Source: UBA7672 sp041398245
GTDB taxonomy: Bacteria > Pseudomonadota > Alphaproteobacteria > Caulobacterales > Hyphomonadaceae
NCBI GenBank assembly: GCA_041398245.1
Contig: JAWKVC010000002.1
Coordinates: 266,503 to 330,502 of the forward strand
Length of the DNA: 64,000 nucleotides
Reading direction: 5' to 3'
The notes under the pieces are model-generated. The model saw only the letters and a program-made list of their open reading frames with translations, had not been told where the DNA came from and ran no database searches. The translations under genes were made by a program, and so were the position numbers. Of this stretch, positions 16,181 through 25,263 are shown piece after piece. Every line of letters begins with the position of its first letter. Within the stretch, counting starts at the first letter, position 1.

Positions 16181-17152
16181 TCAGGCCAATCCGGACCGGA
16201 GCAGGTCGTGGAGATGGATGAGACCGACGGGCTTGCCATCGTCGAGCACAAAGACCTGCGTGATCTTGCGTTCGTTCATGGTGCGCAGGACATCGGCGGC
16301 GAGCGATCCCGGTTCGGCCGTGCGTGGCGAGCGCGTCATCACATCGTCGATCACCGATACGCTCTTGCCGGAGGTAAGATGCCGACGCAGGTCGCCGTCA
16401 GTGACAATGCCTGCGAGGCGGCCATCCGGCGCGACCACGCCCAGCACGCCGAAGCCCTTGCCAGACATCGCCTTCACCGCCTCGATGAAGGCCGTGCCCG
16501 CCGCCACGAGGGGCAGGTCGGCCGATGTGTGCATCACATCCGCAGCCGTGCGCAGCATGGCGCCGAGCTTTCCGCCTGGATGGAAGACCTTGAAGTGATC
16601 GGCCTTGAAGCCCTTGCTCTCCAGCAGGGCGACCGCCAGCGCATCGCCCAGCGCCATCATCAGGGTGGTGGACGTCGTCGGCGCATTCGTTTCGGCGCAG
16701 GCCTCGGCAGCGTCCGGCACCAGCAGCAGGATGTTCGCCGCGCGGCCGAGCGTGGACTCCGCCTTGGCCGTCATGCCGATCAGCGGGATGGAATAGCGTC
16801 GCGCATAGCTTAGAAGGTCAGCGAGTTCCCGGGTCTCGCCTGACTTGGAAAGCGCCAGGATGACGTCGCCCTGCCCGATCATTCCGAGGTCGCCATGGCT
16901 CGCCTCGGTGGCGTGGACGAAATAGGCCTGCGTTCCGGTCGAGGCGAGCGTCGCCGCGATCTTGCGCGCCACATGCCCGGACTTTCCGATGCCGGTGCAG
17001 ATCACACGCCCCTTGGCGGCCAGCATTGCATCCACCGCCGCAACGAACCGGTCGTCCAGGCTGCGAGACAGTTGCCCCAGCGCTTCGGCTTCGAGGGCCA
17101 GGACACGCCGCGCAGTTGCGATGTGGCCAGCGATGTCGGAGGGTTTGGTCAT
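16181..17152 (-). CDS. kdsD: Arabinose-5-phosphate isomerase (KdsD/KpsF type)
   Basis: A 323-residue protein with an N-terminal SIS domain (about 35-185) and two CBS domains (about 205-320), the full KdsD/KpsF architecture. It interconverts ribulose-5-phosphate and arabinose-5-phosphate, the first step toward KDO. Landmarks are CTGIGKSGHVARKIAATLASTG (in part), VHATEASHGDLG, ILALSKSGET, NAPTTSTT and HPGGKLGA, followed by CBS segments such as GIVTDGDLRRHL. It heads the leftward kdsD-kdsB-phosphatase group. Confidence 0.93.
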   Translation of the reverse strand: MTKPSDIAGHIATARRVLALEAEALGQLSRSLDDRFVAAVDAMLAAKGRVICTGIGKSGHVARKIAATLASTGTQAYFVHATEASHGDLGMIGQGDVILALSKSGETRELADLLSYARRYSIPLIGMTAKAESTLGRAANILLLVPDAAEACAETNAPTTSTTLMMALGDALAVALLESKGFKADHFKVFHPGGKLGAMLRTAADVMHTSADLPLVAAGTAFIEAVKAMSGKGFGVLGVVAPDGRLAGIVTDGDLRRHLTSGKSVSVIDDVMTRSPRTAEPGSLAADVLRTMNERKITQVFVLDDGKPVGLIHLHDLLRSGLA

Positions 17153-17222
17153 GGCGGCCTTTTGCCTCGGAATTGGGGTAATGTCATCTGTCGGGACCTG
17201 CCCGCCGGGACGCGCGATCCTG

Positions 17223-17251
17223 TTGAGAGGGGCCTTTCAGCACGCTAAGGA
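17223..17251 (+). promoter_or_regulatory. Possible promoter upstream of the pilin-like membrane gene
   Basis: TTGAGA (17223-17228) and TAAGGA (17246-17251) are 17 bases apart, just upstream of the GTG at 17275. If used, the leader would be under 20 bases, which is short; low confidence. Confidence 0.25.
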
Positions 17252-17274
17252 GTCAGGGAAGCGAGGGAGAAGTT

Positions 17275-18198
17275 GTGCGCGGTTTTCTGATCTTTCTCGG
17301 CCTGCTGGCCATGCTGGGCGGTGGGGCAGTTGCCGGGGCGCAGTATGCGCCGCCTGACATGCTGGCGATGCTCGACAGCGTTCCGGACGCCAAGGCGTTC
17401 CTGGCGACCCCGATGGCCCTTTATGCTGGCGCTGGCGCGGCCGGATTTGGCTTTCTCCTGATCCTGCTGGCGGCCTTCGTGGGCCGGAAACCCAAGGAGA
17501 AACCCCAGCCCAAGGCGAAGCCCGCCAAGGTCTCCGGCAAGGCCAAGCCGGAAAAAGCCGAACCGGCGCCCGCCGCTGCCGCCGATCCCTTTGCCGAAGC
17601 GCCAAAGCCCGCCCCGGCCCCAGCTGCTACGCCCGCGCCGCCTCAGCCGAAACCTGCGCCCGCGCCGGTCCGCCAGCCAGAGCCCGTCGCCGCAGCTCCC
17701 GCGCCGCGTCCGGCTGCGCCCGCGACTGCTCCGCAGCCCGAGCCGCCCAAGGCAAAGCCGCAGGCCTCGGCCTTCCCGCCGGGCGATTCAGCCGTGGCGG
17801 ACGCAGCCCGCAACAATCCGCGCCTGCACAACCGCAAGCGTGTGGGCGATCTCGTCACGCTCAACGACGCCCTGCAGGCCTACCACAAGAAGCATGGTGC
17901 CTTTCCGGTCGCGGTCGAACTCGGCGGGCTGCCCGATCGCGGCGCGGCCTGGATACCCGGTCTGGCGCCGGAGTTCATCGCCGAGCTGCCCCGGGACCCG
18001 TCGATGTCGGCGGACAAGGATGGACCGCAATACGTCTACGTATCCGACGGGAAAGACTACAAGCTGCTGGCGCAGAATGTGTCGCTGGTTGGCGGAACCA
18101 ATGTCGAGGTGCTGGGCGTCAAGATCGACCGGTCACGCAACCCTACGATGGAATGCGCTGCGTTTGGTTTCTGGACGCCAGGGTTCGCGTCTGCCTGA
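17275..18198 (+). CDS. Bitopic membrane protein with a type II pseudopilin-like C-terminal domain
   Basis: A 307-residue protein with a GTG start preceded by GAGGGAGA. Two hydrophobic stretches (2-22 and about 45-67) anchor it; a Pro/Ala/Lys-rich linker runs from about 70 to 170. The C-terminal 120 residues resemble the GspG pseudopilin core: VGDLVTLNDALQAYHKKHG, a conserved ELPRDPSMS calcium-loop-like segment and YVYVSDGKDYKLL. There is no prepilin peptidase site at the N-terminus, so it is not a classic pilin. It may be a sensor or assembly protein at the envelope; no secretion genes lie nearby. Confidence 0.75.
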   Translation: MRGFLIFLGLLAMLGGGAVAGAQYAPPDMLAMLDSVPDAKAFLATPMALYAGAGAAGFGFLLILLAAFVGRKPKEKPQPKAKPAKVSGKAKPEKAEPAPAAAADPFAEAPKPAPAPAATPAPPQPKPAPAPVRQPEPVAAAPAPRPAAPATAPQPEPPKAKPQASAFPPGDSAVADAARNNPRLHNRKRVGDLVTLNDALQAYHKKHGAFPVAVELGGLPDRGAAWIPGLAPEFIAELPRDPSMSADKDGPQYVYVSDGKDYKLLAQNVSLVGGTNVEVLGVKIDRSRNPTMECAAFGFWTPGFASA

Positions 18199-18315
18199 CG
18201 CGGCAAAGCCGCTCCAACCAAAGGATAATTGTCCCGCGCTGGCGGTTAGCGATATTTTCTCTCTCGTATCGGATATCTTGGACACTCTGGCGCAGGCCAG
18301 TGACGGACCTATCCG

Positions 18316-19458
18316 ATGAAGGTGATGCCAAACCTGAAGACGCGCAGCGCCATTCGCGCGTGGTTGTTCGACAAGGCCCTGCCCTTGTGGGCGGAACATG
18401 GCTTCGATCAAAAGAATGGCGGCGTGGTCGAACAGATGACCTTTGCCGGGCGCGACGCTGGATTGGACTTCAAGCGCTCGCGCGTCGCCGGACGGCAAGC
18501 CTACGTGTTCTCGCATGCGCATATGCTCGGATGGAGCAGCGGCAACGCGCAGGCGGGACACGCGATTGCATGGCTGACCGACCGCACCTGGCTTGGCCCT
18601 GAAAAGGGGTTCGCCCGTACGCTGTCACGCGAAGGTGCTGTAAAAGACACGACGCCCGATCTGTACGACTATGCCTTCATCCTGTTTGGCTTTGCCTGGC
18701 GCCACCGGATGATGAAGGACAGCGCCTCGCGCGATTGGCTTCACCGGACGCTCGACTTCGTCGAAACGACTTTGCGGCATCCCGGCGGCGAGGGGTTCTG
18801 GAACGAGGTTCCCAACAAGGGATGGCGGCAACAGAACCCGCATATGCACCTGACGGAGGCTTGTCTCGCCGCCTATCAGGCGACGGGGGAGGAGCGCTTC
18901 GCCGACGCGGTTCGAGAGCTGGTCAGCCTCTTCCAGACGCGCCTGTTCGATCGTCCGACCGGCACGCTGGCCGAGTACTTCACGGACGACTGGAACCGGG
19001 CGCCGGGTGACGACGGCCGGCTGGTCGAACCGGGCCACCTGATGGAATGGGCCTGGATCCTCAATGAGGCGCGCAAACTGGTTGGCCTCGACACGGCCGA
19101 CGACATCCGCGCGGCCTTGCGTTTCGCAGAGGGCTACGGCGTCGATCCGGAAGACGGAGCGACATTCAATGGCCTTCGCGATGATGGCGCAGTGATTACA
19201 CGCGCCTCGCGATCTTGGCCGAATGCTGAACGAATAAAAGGTGCGGTCGCGCTGTACGAGTTGGACGGCGTCGATCCGGCGCCTGTAATCGACACAGCGG
19301 CCAGTCTCCTGCTGTCACGGTATCTGGCCCTTGAGCCGGCCGGAATCTGGATCGATCAGTTCGACGAACAGAAGCGTCCGATCTCGCCGACCGTGCCAGC
19401 GTCCACGCTCTATCACCTGTTCCTGGCGTTCGCCGAGGCGCTGCGGATTTCGGCGTGA
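18316..19458 (+). CDS. AGE-family sugar epimerase/isomerase (mannose-6-phosphate isomerase-like)
   Basis: A 380-residue (alpha/alpha)6-barrel protein of the N-acylglucosamine 2-epimerase family. Landmarks: ALPLWAEHGFD and GGVVEQ near the N-terminus, RVAGRQAYVFSHAHMLGW, the YDYAFILFG helix, NPHMHLTEACLAAY with the conserved HMH pair, and EPGHLMEWAWIL. Some members are mannose-6-phosphate isomerases, and the mannose-1-phosphate guanylyltransferase at 20172 makes that a reasonable guess. The ATG at 18325 is an alternative start with AAGG upstream. Confidence 0.82.
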   Translation: MKVMPNLKTRSAIRAWLFDKALPLWAEHGFDQKNGGVVEQMTFAGRDAGLDFKRSRVAGRQAYVFSHAHMLGWSSGNAQAGHAIAWLTDRTWLGPEKGFARTLSREGAVKDTTPDLYDYAFILFGFAWRHRMMKDSASRDWLHRTLDFVETTLRHPGGEGFWNEVPNKGWRQQNPHMHLTEACLAAYQATGEERFADAVRELVSLFQTRLFDRPTGTLAEYFTDDWNRAPGDDGRLVEPGHLMEWAWILNEARKLVGLDTADDIRAALRFAEGYGVDPEDGATFNGLRDDGAVITRASRSWPNAERIKGAVALYELDGVDPAPVIDTAASLLLSRYLALEPAGIWIDQFDEQKRPISPTVPASTLYHLFLAFAEALRISA

Positions 19459-19462
19459 CCGG

Positions 19463-20116
19463 CTAGAGGATCGACTGGCCGGTCGACGCCCAGTCCTTCA
19501 GGAAGGCCTCGACGCCGGCATCCGTCAGCTCGTGCTTGTACAATGCTGCGAAGATCTTCGGCGGCAGCGTCGCGCAATCCGAACCTGCAAGCGCCGACTG
19601 CTTCACGTGCTCCACCGACCGGATGGAGGCGGCGAGAATGTTCGTGGCGAAGCCGTAATTGTCATAGACCTGCCGGATCTCGTGGATCAGCTCCATGCCA
19701 TCGACGCCCTTGTCGTCCAGCCGACCGATGAAGGGTGAGATGAAATAGGCGCCTGCCTTCGCAGCCAGCAGCGCCTGCACCGCCGAGAAACACAGCGTGA
19801 CGTTGACACGGATGCCCTCGTCCGACAGGACGCGCGTCGCCTTGAGGCCGTTCTCGGTGAGCGGCAGCTTGACGACGACGTTGGAGGCGATGCGCGCAAG
19901 ATAGCGGCCTTCAGCAAGCATGCCTTCGACATCGGTGGCGACGGCTTCGGCGCTGACCGGACCCGGAATGATGGAGCAGATCTCGGCGATCGCCTCCTTC
20001 ATCTTGCGGCCAGACTTCGCGATCAGCGTCGGGTTGGTGGTGACGCCGTCGATCAGGCCGCTGGCGGCGGCGGCGCGCAGTTCGGTTACGTCCGCGGAAT
20101 CGATGAAAAGCTGCAT
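19463..20116 (-). CDS. Transaldolase / fructose-6-phosphate aldolase family
   Basis: A 217-residue protein of the short transaldolase group (TalB-subfamily-like, MipB/FSA size). It begins MQLFIDSADVTELR, with GVTTNPTLIAKSG near 24-36, and the Schiff-base Lys is K83 in VVVKLP. The barrel then shows NVTLCFSAVQALLAAKAGA and SPFIGRLDD. The family acts either as transaldolase in the pentose phosphate pathway or as an aldolase; sequence alone does not separate them. It follows the guanylyltransferase gene by 55 bases on the same strand and ends four bases from the convergent AGE gene. Confidence 0.88.
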   Translation of the reverse strand: MQLFIDSADVTELRAAAASGLIDGVTTNPTLIAKSGRKMKEAIAEICSIIPGPVSAEAVATDVEGMLAEGRYLARIASNVVVKLPLTENGLKATRVLSDEGIRVNVTLCFSAVQALLAAKAGAYFISPFIGRLDDKGVDGMELIHEIRQVYDNYGFATNILAASIRSVEHVKQSALAGSDCATLPPKIFAALYKHELTDAGVEAFLKDWASTGQSIL

Positions 20117-20171
20117 GTCTCGAACCCTCCGGGGCGAACGCCCGCCAGTTACCGGGCGGGGTTATAACGCG

Positions 20172-21245
20172 TCATTCCTTACCAGGTATGACTTTCTTCA
20201 CGTCCTGCGCGCGGGCGCGCGGCATGACAAGGACCGACTTGCCGGTCGCGACGATCACCAGATCCTCCGCCCCGATCACGGACACCTGCACCCCTTCCGC
20301 CCGGACCAGCGTGTTCGAGCAATCCAGAAGCGTCGCAGAACCGTCTGCGGCGTTGCCGCCTGAGTCCTTTTCCGACAGCCGCCAGAGTTCGGCCCACGAG
20401 CCGACATCGGCCCAGCCAATGTCGCAAGGCACGACCGCAGCGCGGCTGGTTTTTTCCATGACAGCGCGGTCAACCGCTTCGCTGCGGATGGCGGCGAAGC
20501 TAGCCGGATCGAGATGGATCATCCCGTCCTTCCGGATGGCCCTGGCGAGCGCCGCCTCGGCGCCGTCGCGGATGTCGCCCGCGACCGCGGCGAATTCTTC
20601 AAGCAGCAAGGCCGGTGCGAAAAAGAACACGCCCGAATTCCAGCTATTGCCGCCCTCTCTCAGATAGGCGTCAGCCGTGGCGGCATCCGGCTTTTCCTTG
20701 AAGGCCGCGAGGCGGTGGACGCCCGGCGCAATCTCCTCGCCTTCGCGGATATAGCCATAGCCGGTTTCCGGACCGGTTGGCGTGATGCCGAACGTCACGA
20801 TGCGGTCGGAAACAACGGCGGACGCAGCGCGGATCGCCGCAAGGAACGCTTCGGGCTTGACCACGAGGTGATCAGCAGGCGCCAGCAGCACATGCGCGTC
20901 AGGCGCAATCTCGCGGGCGACCAGCGCCGCGATTGCGGCGGCTGCGGCGGTATTGCGCCCCTGTGGCTCAAGCACGATCGCAGCCGGCGCGATGCCGCTT
21001 GCTTCGAGCAGTGACCGCACCAGCTCGCCGTGCGCGGCGTTGGCAATGACGACCGGCGGCAGGAAAGAGAAGCCGTCATGGCTGCCCGAGAGCCGCAGCG
21101 CCGTCTCCTCGATCATGGTGCGGGCGCCGCCGAACGCGTGGAACTGCTTCGGGCGCGCATCGGTCGACAGCGGCCACAGCCGGGTTCCCGACCCGCCCGA
21201 CATGATGACAGGAAGAATCCTGACTTCCGACACGTCCGTCTCCAC
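20172..21245 (-). CDS. manC: Mannose-1-phosphate guanylyltransferase
   Basis: A 357-residue nucleotidyltransferase making GDP-mannose from GTP and mannose-1-phosphate. The signature MSGGSGTRLWPLS is at 15-27, then ILEPQGRNTAAAAA-like VLEPQGRNTAAAA, LLAPADHLV and YGYIREGE. The protein ends near the sugar-nucleotide domain and lacks the C-terminal cupin phosphomannose isomerase domain found in bifunctional enzymes. That leaves isomerase activity to another gene, plausibly the AGE protein at 18316. Confidence 0.9.
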   Translation of the reverse strand: METDVSEVRILPVIMSGGSGTRLWPLSTDARPKQFHAFGGARTMIEETALRLSGSHDGFSFLPPVVIANAAHGELVRSLLEASGIAPAAIVLEPQGRNTAAAAAIAALVAREIAPDAHVLLAPADHLVVKPEAFLAAIRAASAVVSDRIVTFGITPTGPETGYGYIREGEEIAPGVHRLAAFKEKPDAATADAYLREGGNSWNSGVFFFAPALLLEEFAAVAGDIRDGAEAALARAIRKDGMIHLDPASFAAIRSEAVDRAVMEKTSRAAVVPCDIGWADVGSWAELWRLSEKDSGGNAADGSATLLDCSNTLVRAEGVQVSVIGAEDLVIVATGKSVLVMPRARAQDVKKVIPGKE

Positions 21246-21319
21246 TCTGACCTCGCCCCCAACCTAACAGCGTGCGGTCACAACGGGGCGACAGATTCCA
21301 CGAAAGGTCAACGGCGCGC

Positions 21320-22339
21320 TCAGGCTGTGGCCGCGCGATAGGCGCTGTCGCGGCGCAGGGAGGGGCGCTCGACCAGATGCCAGAGCAGAAACGCTGCGAT
21401 CGCCGCCCCGCCGAGCGACAGGCCCGCGCCGATCCATGGCGAGGCGAAGAGACCGAGCGCGATCACGGTCTGTATGATCGGGAAATGGACGATGTAGACG
21501 CCGTAGGAGAGGTCGCCGAAACGCGCCGCATCGGGCAGGCGGGGCCAGCCGGCGGCTATCCATATCGTGGCCAAACCCAGACCAAGCGCCTGTGCCGGCT
21601 CCAGAACATCAACCGTCATGGAGGCAGCCAGCAGACCTGCGCCGACAACGCCGGCGGCGTGACGCCATGCGCCTGTCAGCGACAGCCGATAGAGGGCCAA
21701 GCCGGTGACAAAAAAGCTCATCTGGCCGGGAAGCTGACGGGAGAGTTCCAGCTGCCCCATGTCCGCAAGCACCTGACGCCACACTTCGGCGCCCGCATAG
21801 ATCAGGACGATCAGCAGCCAGCGCCCCTTCCCGGCAATTTTCAGCAGCCAGGCCAACATGGGCAGGACGATGTAGAACATCACCTCGATCTTCAGTGTCC
21901 ACAGCGCGCCATTGACCTCGTGCATGGGATTGTTCGCGAACACGCCAGGAAGCTCCGGCGCCATGAAGTTGGCGAAGACGAGATTCCAGCCGAGATACTG
22001 GCCGACGGCCACAGGATTGGCGCGCGCCTCGGCGCTGAACGCATACCCGGCTGCGGCGCAGACGATCACGACTGTCGCATAGGCTGGATAGAGCCGGCGA
22101 AAGCGCTTCTCGGCGTAGAGCCTGACCGAATCCGAACGATCCAGACTGCTGTAGACCAGATAGCCGGACAGGACGAAGAAGCCCTGCACGCCGATTTCGG
22201 CAAGCACGCTGAGCGGGCCTTCGAACGGGCGCCACTCCAGAACCGCCGACAATGCGACGAGATGATAGACGACAACGAAGAGCGCGAAAGCCAGCCGCAG
22301 CAGATTGAAGTTGTTGGCGGTGTGCGGCGCCGCTGACAT
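21320..22339 (-). CDS. Acyltransferase 3 family membrane O-acyltransferase
   Basis: A 339-residue polytopic membrane protein (PF01757). The N-terminal segment NNFNLLRLAFALFVVVYHLVALSA carries the conserved R and H residues of the family, here RLAFA and YHL. About ten hydrophobic segments follow, with FFVLSGYLVY and the RR-rich loop EKRFRRLYPAY. Members transfer acetyl or other acyl groups to cell-surface glycans. It starts three bases after the O-antigen ligase gene stop, so it is likely part of the same operon and acts on the same polymer. Confidence 0.88.
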   Translation of the reverse strand: MSAAPHTANNFNLLRLAFALFVVVYHLVALSAVLEWRPFEGPLSVLAEIGVQGFFVLSGYLVYSSLDRSDSVRLYAEKRFRRLYPAYATVVIVCAAAGYAFSAEARANPVAVGQYLGWNLVFANFMAPELPGVFANNPMHEVNGALWTLKIEVMFYIVLPMLAWLLKIAGKGRWLLIVLIYAGAEVWRQVLADMGQLELSRQLPGQMSFFVTGLALYRLSLTGAWRHAAGVVGAGLLAASMTVDVLEPAQALGLGLATIWIAAGWPRLPDAARFGDLSYGVYIVHFPIIQTVIALGLFASPWIGAGLSLGGAAIAAFLLWHLVERPSLRRDSAYRAATA

Positions 22340-22342
22340 CGA

Positions 22343-23536
22343 CTAGCCCTTCACGGCGAAGTGCTTGCGTGCCTCAACCGCGCAGAGGATCGAAAGCAGA
22401 GCGACGGCGCCCCACCAGCCAGGGTTCCATAGATCGAACGACACGATACCAATCGCCAGCGTGACGCCCGCCAGCATGGCGATGCGGGGCGCAACAGGGC
22501 CGAGGTCCGCTGGCCGGGGCAGACGAAAGGCGGCCAGCACAATCGCCAGCGACAGGAGCGCAGCGCCGGCAAGGCCCATCTCTGCCCAGAGCTGAAGCGC
22601 CATGTTGTGAGGATGGTTGGGGATGAGCAGCTGTCCCTGGAATTCCCCGGCGGGAATCGTCTCGCGATAGGTCCTGAGAGCGCCGACGCCGTGACCAATC
22701 AGCGGCTGGTCCTGAATGATCTCCAGCACACGCGCCCAGATCGCCTGACGGTATTGCGCCGACGTCGCGGCGGCTGACCCGGTCATGCCCGCCGAAATCC
22801 AGTGGAAGACGAAGGGAGCGCTCAGAATGCCAAGCGCCGCCAGCGCGCCAATGATACGGAAGCCATGGCGCGGTGCGAAGCGGATGATGCCATAGCAGAC
22901 AGCGGCGGCGGCGATCGCCAGCAGACCGGCATGTACTTCGCGATAGAGCAGCACGACGCTTTCGGCGGCGAAAACGAGTGCAACCAGAGCCAGCCCCAGA
23001 ACGCGATTGCGCATTTCGGAAAGGCCCATGGCGACGAACGGGAAGGCTGCCGCCATGTAAAGACAGTTACGCGAGATGTTCTGCACGCCCTCGTCGTCCG
23101 GCTTGCCCGGATAGAAGAACGCAATTGCCTGCCGCTCGAAAAGGGTCAGCACAACGACGATCACGATCTGCACGAGAAACGCCGCCAGCCCCACGCGCGC
23201 GACCAGGCGGGCGCGCCCGGCGTCAAGGACATTCGTGGCGGCGATGATGGCGCCGGCCGCCAGCACCAGAAGGCCGATACGCGGAACCTCGCTGACGGCG
23301 GCGCCCGCACTGAGATCCAGCAGCGGCAGGCTGTGAGGCGACCATGAAACCGAAGCGGCGGCCAGCACGAAGAATGCTGCGACGACGCCGATATAGATCC
23401 GCGGCCGAAGGCGCGGCAGCGATGCAACCGCCGTCAACGCTGCAGCGATTCCGGTTAATGGCGCGAACGCGCCTCCCCCCGGCACGGCAAGCAACGGCCA
23501 GAGCGCCAGGACCACGCAAAGCACTACAGCCGTCAA
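22343..23536 (-). CDS. O-antigen ligase / Wzy-type polysaccharide polymerase
   Basis: An integral membrane protein of about 397 residues with 10-12 hydrophobic segments and a large periplasmic loop with the Wzy_C-family features LIGHGVGALRTYRE and LIPNHPHNMALQLWAEMG. Proteins with this fold join O-antigen to lipid A core or polymerise repeat units; the two cannot be separated here. The TTG at 23536 is chosen because GAGG lies five bases upstream and the predicted membrane part begins right after; a GTG at 23524 is possible. The open frame further upstream is non-coding in composition. Confidence 0.8.
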   Translation of the reverse strand: MTAVVLCVVLALWPLLAVPGGGAFAPLTGIAAALTAVASLPRLRPRIYIGVVAAFFVLAAASVSWSPHSLPLLDLSAGAAVSEVPRIGLLVLAAGAIIAATNVLDAGRARLVARVGLAAFLVQIVIVVVLTLFERQAIAFFYPGKPDDEGVQNISRNCLYMAAAFPFVAMGLSEMRNRVLGLALVALVFAAESVVLLYREVHAGLLAIAAAAVCYGIIRFAPRHGFRIIGALAALGILSAPFVFHWISAGMTGSAAATSAQYRQAIWARVLEIIQDQPLIGHGVGALRTYRETIPAGEFQGQLLIPNHPHNMALQLWAEMGLAGAALLSLAIVLAAFRLPRPADLGPVAPRIAMLAGVTLAIGIVSFDLWNPGWWGAVALLSILCAVEARKHFAVKG

Positions 23537-23697
23537 TCCGTCCTCGCCACGCCTGTCAGGGTCCCCCGATCGAGGCTGTAGCGGCTGGCTTGACCTGCGG
23601 CAACTGAGCCGCTGCCGATCGTGTCGCAGGCGGCTGGTCAACCCATTCTTGAGTTGTTCGCTATATCCTGAACATTCCTGCCACCTCCGAGGCAAGT

Positions 23698-25263
23698 TTG
23701 ACCAAAGTTCTGGCCACCCGGGCGAAGCCTGACGCGCAAGCGGAAGCCGTTGCGGCAACCGGCCCTGCGCGGAAAATGCCGTTGGCCGTTGACCTGGACG
23801 GCACGCTGCTGCTGACCGACACGCTTTTCGAGGCGCTGGCCGAGCATCTGCGGCGCCGGCCGATGTGGACGTTGTGGCAGATGATCCAGCTGCCCTTCGC
23901 CATAGCAAAGGTTAAGGCGCGCATTCAGGCAGCCGCCCGGCTGGATGTGGCCAGCCTTCCGGTCAACGAGGCTGTGGCCGCCTACTGCACCAAGGCGAAG
24001 GCGGAGGGCCGTCCGGTCTGGCTTGTGACCGCAGCGGATCAGGCGGTCGCCGAGCACATCGCAAGCCACTTCACCTTTTTCGATCGCGCGGTCGGCAGCG
24101 ACGGCGTCACCAACAACAAGGGATCAGCCAAGGCGAAGAAGCTTCAGGAGCTGGCGCCGGAAGGCTTCGAGTATGTCGGCGACAGCCGGGCAGACCTGAA
24201 GGTATGGAAACACGCCAAGGCCGCCTCGCTGGTCGGCGGCGGCGCGGCACGCAAACGCGCCGTCGAGCGACTGGGCGTTCCCATCGCAAAGTCGTTCGAA
24301 CGTCCGGCTCGCGGCCTGTCTGTGTGGCGCAAGCAGTTCCGCCTGCACCAGTGGGCGAAGAATGCGCTGATCTTCGTGCCGGCGACCCTGTCGATGACGA
24401 TCACCAATCCGGCCGTGCTGTTCACCTGCCTGGCCGCCCTGCCGCTCCTGGGCATCATGGCGTCGGGAACCTACATCCTCAACGACCTCGTCGACCTCGC
24501 GGCCGACCGGGGCCATCCGACCAAGAAGCATCGGCCATTCGCATCCGGCCAGCTCAAGCTGTGGCAGGGCTTCCTCGCTGCGCCGCTGATGATTGTCGGC
24601 GGGCTTGTGGGCGGGTTCCTGTTGTCGCCGGGTTTCGCGGTGACGATGGTCTCTTATCTGATCCTTACCCTCGCCTATTCGTTCCGGCTCAAGCGTGTGG
24701 CGCTGGCTGACACGCTGACGCTGAGCTTCCTCTACACGCTCCGGCTGGTCATGGGCGCTGTCCTGGCGGGCGTTATGCTGAGCCAGTGGCTGATGGTGTT
24801 CTCGATGTTCCTGTTCGTTTCGCTGTCACTTGCGAAGCGGCATGTCGAAGTTGTTCGCCGCGCCGCCGCCGGTGAACGCCGGGTCGCCAATCGTGGGTAT
24901 CGCGCCGAGGACGTCGGGCTGACGCTGGGCCTCGGTATCGCGACCGCAACGGTCAGCCCGCTGATCATGGTGCTCTACATTCTGGAATCAGCCTGGCCTT
25001 CGGGCGTCTACCAGACGCCGGAAGCGCTCTGGGTTGCGCCGGTTGCGCTGTCGGCATGGCTGATGCGCGTGTGGCTGCTGGCCAATCGCGCCGAGCTGGA
25101 TGACGATCCGGTCGTGTTTGCAATCAAGGATCCGCAGAGCCTCATGATCGGCGCTGTGTTGGCCGCCGGCGTGGCGACGGCCGCCTTCCTGCCGCCCGGT
25201 TCCTTGAATATCCTGAACGTGAACGACGTATTCGGTCTGCGCGCGCCGGGACAGGCTCAGTGA
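23698..25263 (+). CDS. HAD hydrolase fused to UbiA-family prenyltransferase
   Basis: A 521-residue fusion with a TTG start preceded by GAGG. The N-terminal third is a HAD phosphatase: VDLDGTLLLTDTL at 31-43, then VWLVTAADQAVAEHI and YVGDSRADLKVW. From about residue 210 there is a polytopic UbiA prenyltransferase with the first Asp-rich motif NDLVDLAADRGHP starting at about 262. Such fusions (PRK08238-like) are found in glycan gene clusters and resemble the decaprenyl-phosphate phosphoribosyltransferase; making a polyprenyl-phosphate sugar is an inference. The stop overlaps the GtrA start by four bases. Confidence 0.87.
   Translation: MTKVLATRAKPDAQAEAVAATGPARKMPLAVDLDGTLLLTDTLFEALAEHLRRRPMWTLWQMIQLPFAIAKVKARIQAAARLDVASLPVNEAVAAYCTKAKAEGRPVWLVTAADQAVAEHIASHFTFFDRAVGSDGVTNNKGSAKAKKLQELAPEGFEYVGDSRADLKVWKHAKAASLVGGGAARKRAVERLGVPIAKSFERPARGLSVWRKQFRLHQWAKNALIFVPATLSMTITNPAVLFTCLAALPLLGIMASGTYILNDLVDLAADRGHPTKKHRPFASGQLKLWQGFLAAPLMIVGGLVGGFLLSPGFAVTMVSYLILTLAYSFRLKRVALADTLTLSFLYTLRLVMGAVLAGVMLSQWLMVFSMFLFVSLSLAKRHVEVVRRAAAGERRVANRGYRAEDVGLTLGLGIATATVSPLIMVLYILESAWPSGVYQTPEALWVAPVALSAWLMRVWLLANRAELDDDPVVFAIKDPQSLMIGAVLAAGVATAAFLPPGSLNILNVNDVFGLRAPGQAQ

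Noticed and set aside
21272..22336. 354-residue rightward frame opposite the acyltransferase
   Set aside because: Antisense to a clear polytopic membrane protein; Gln/Arg-rich shadow composition.
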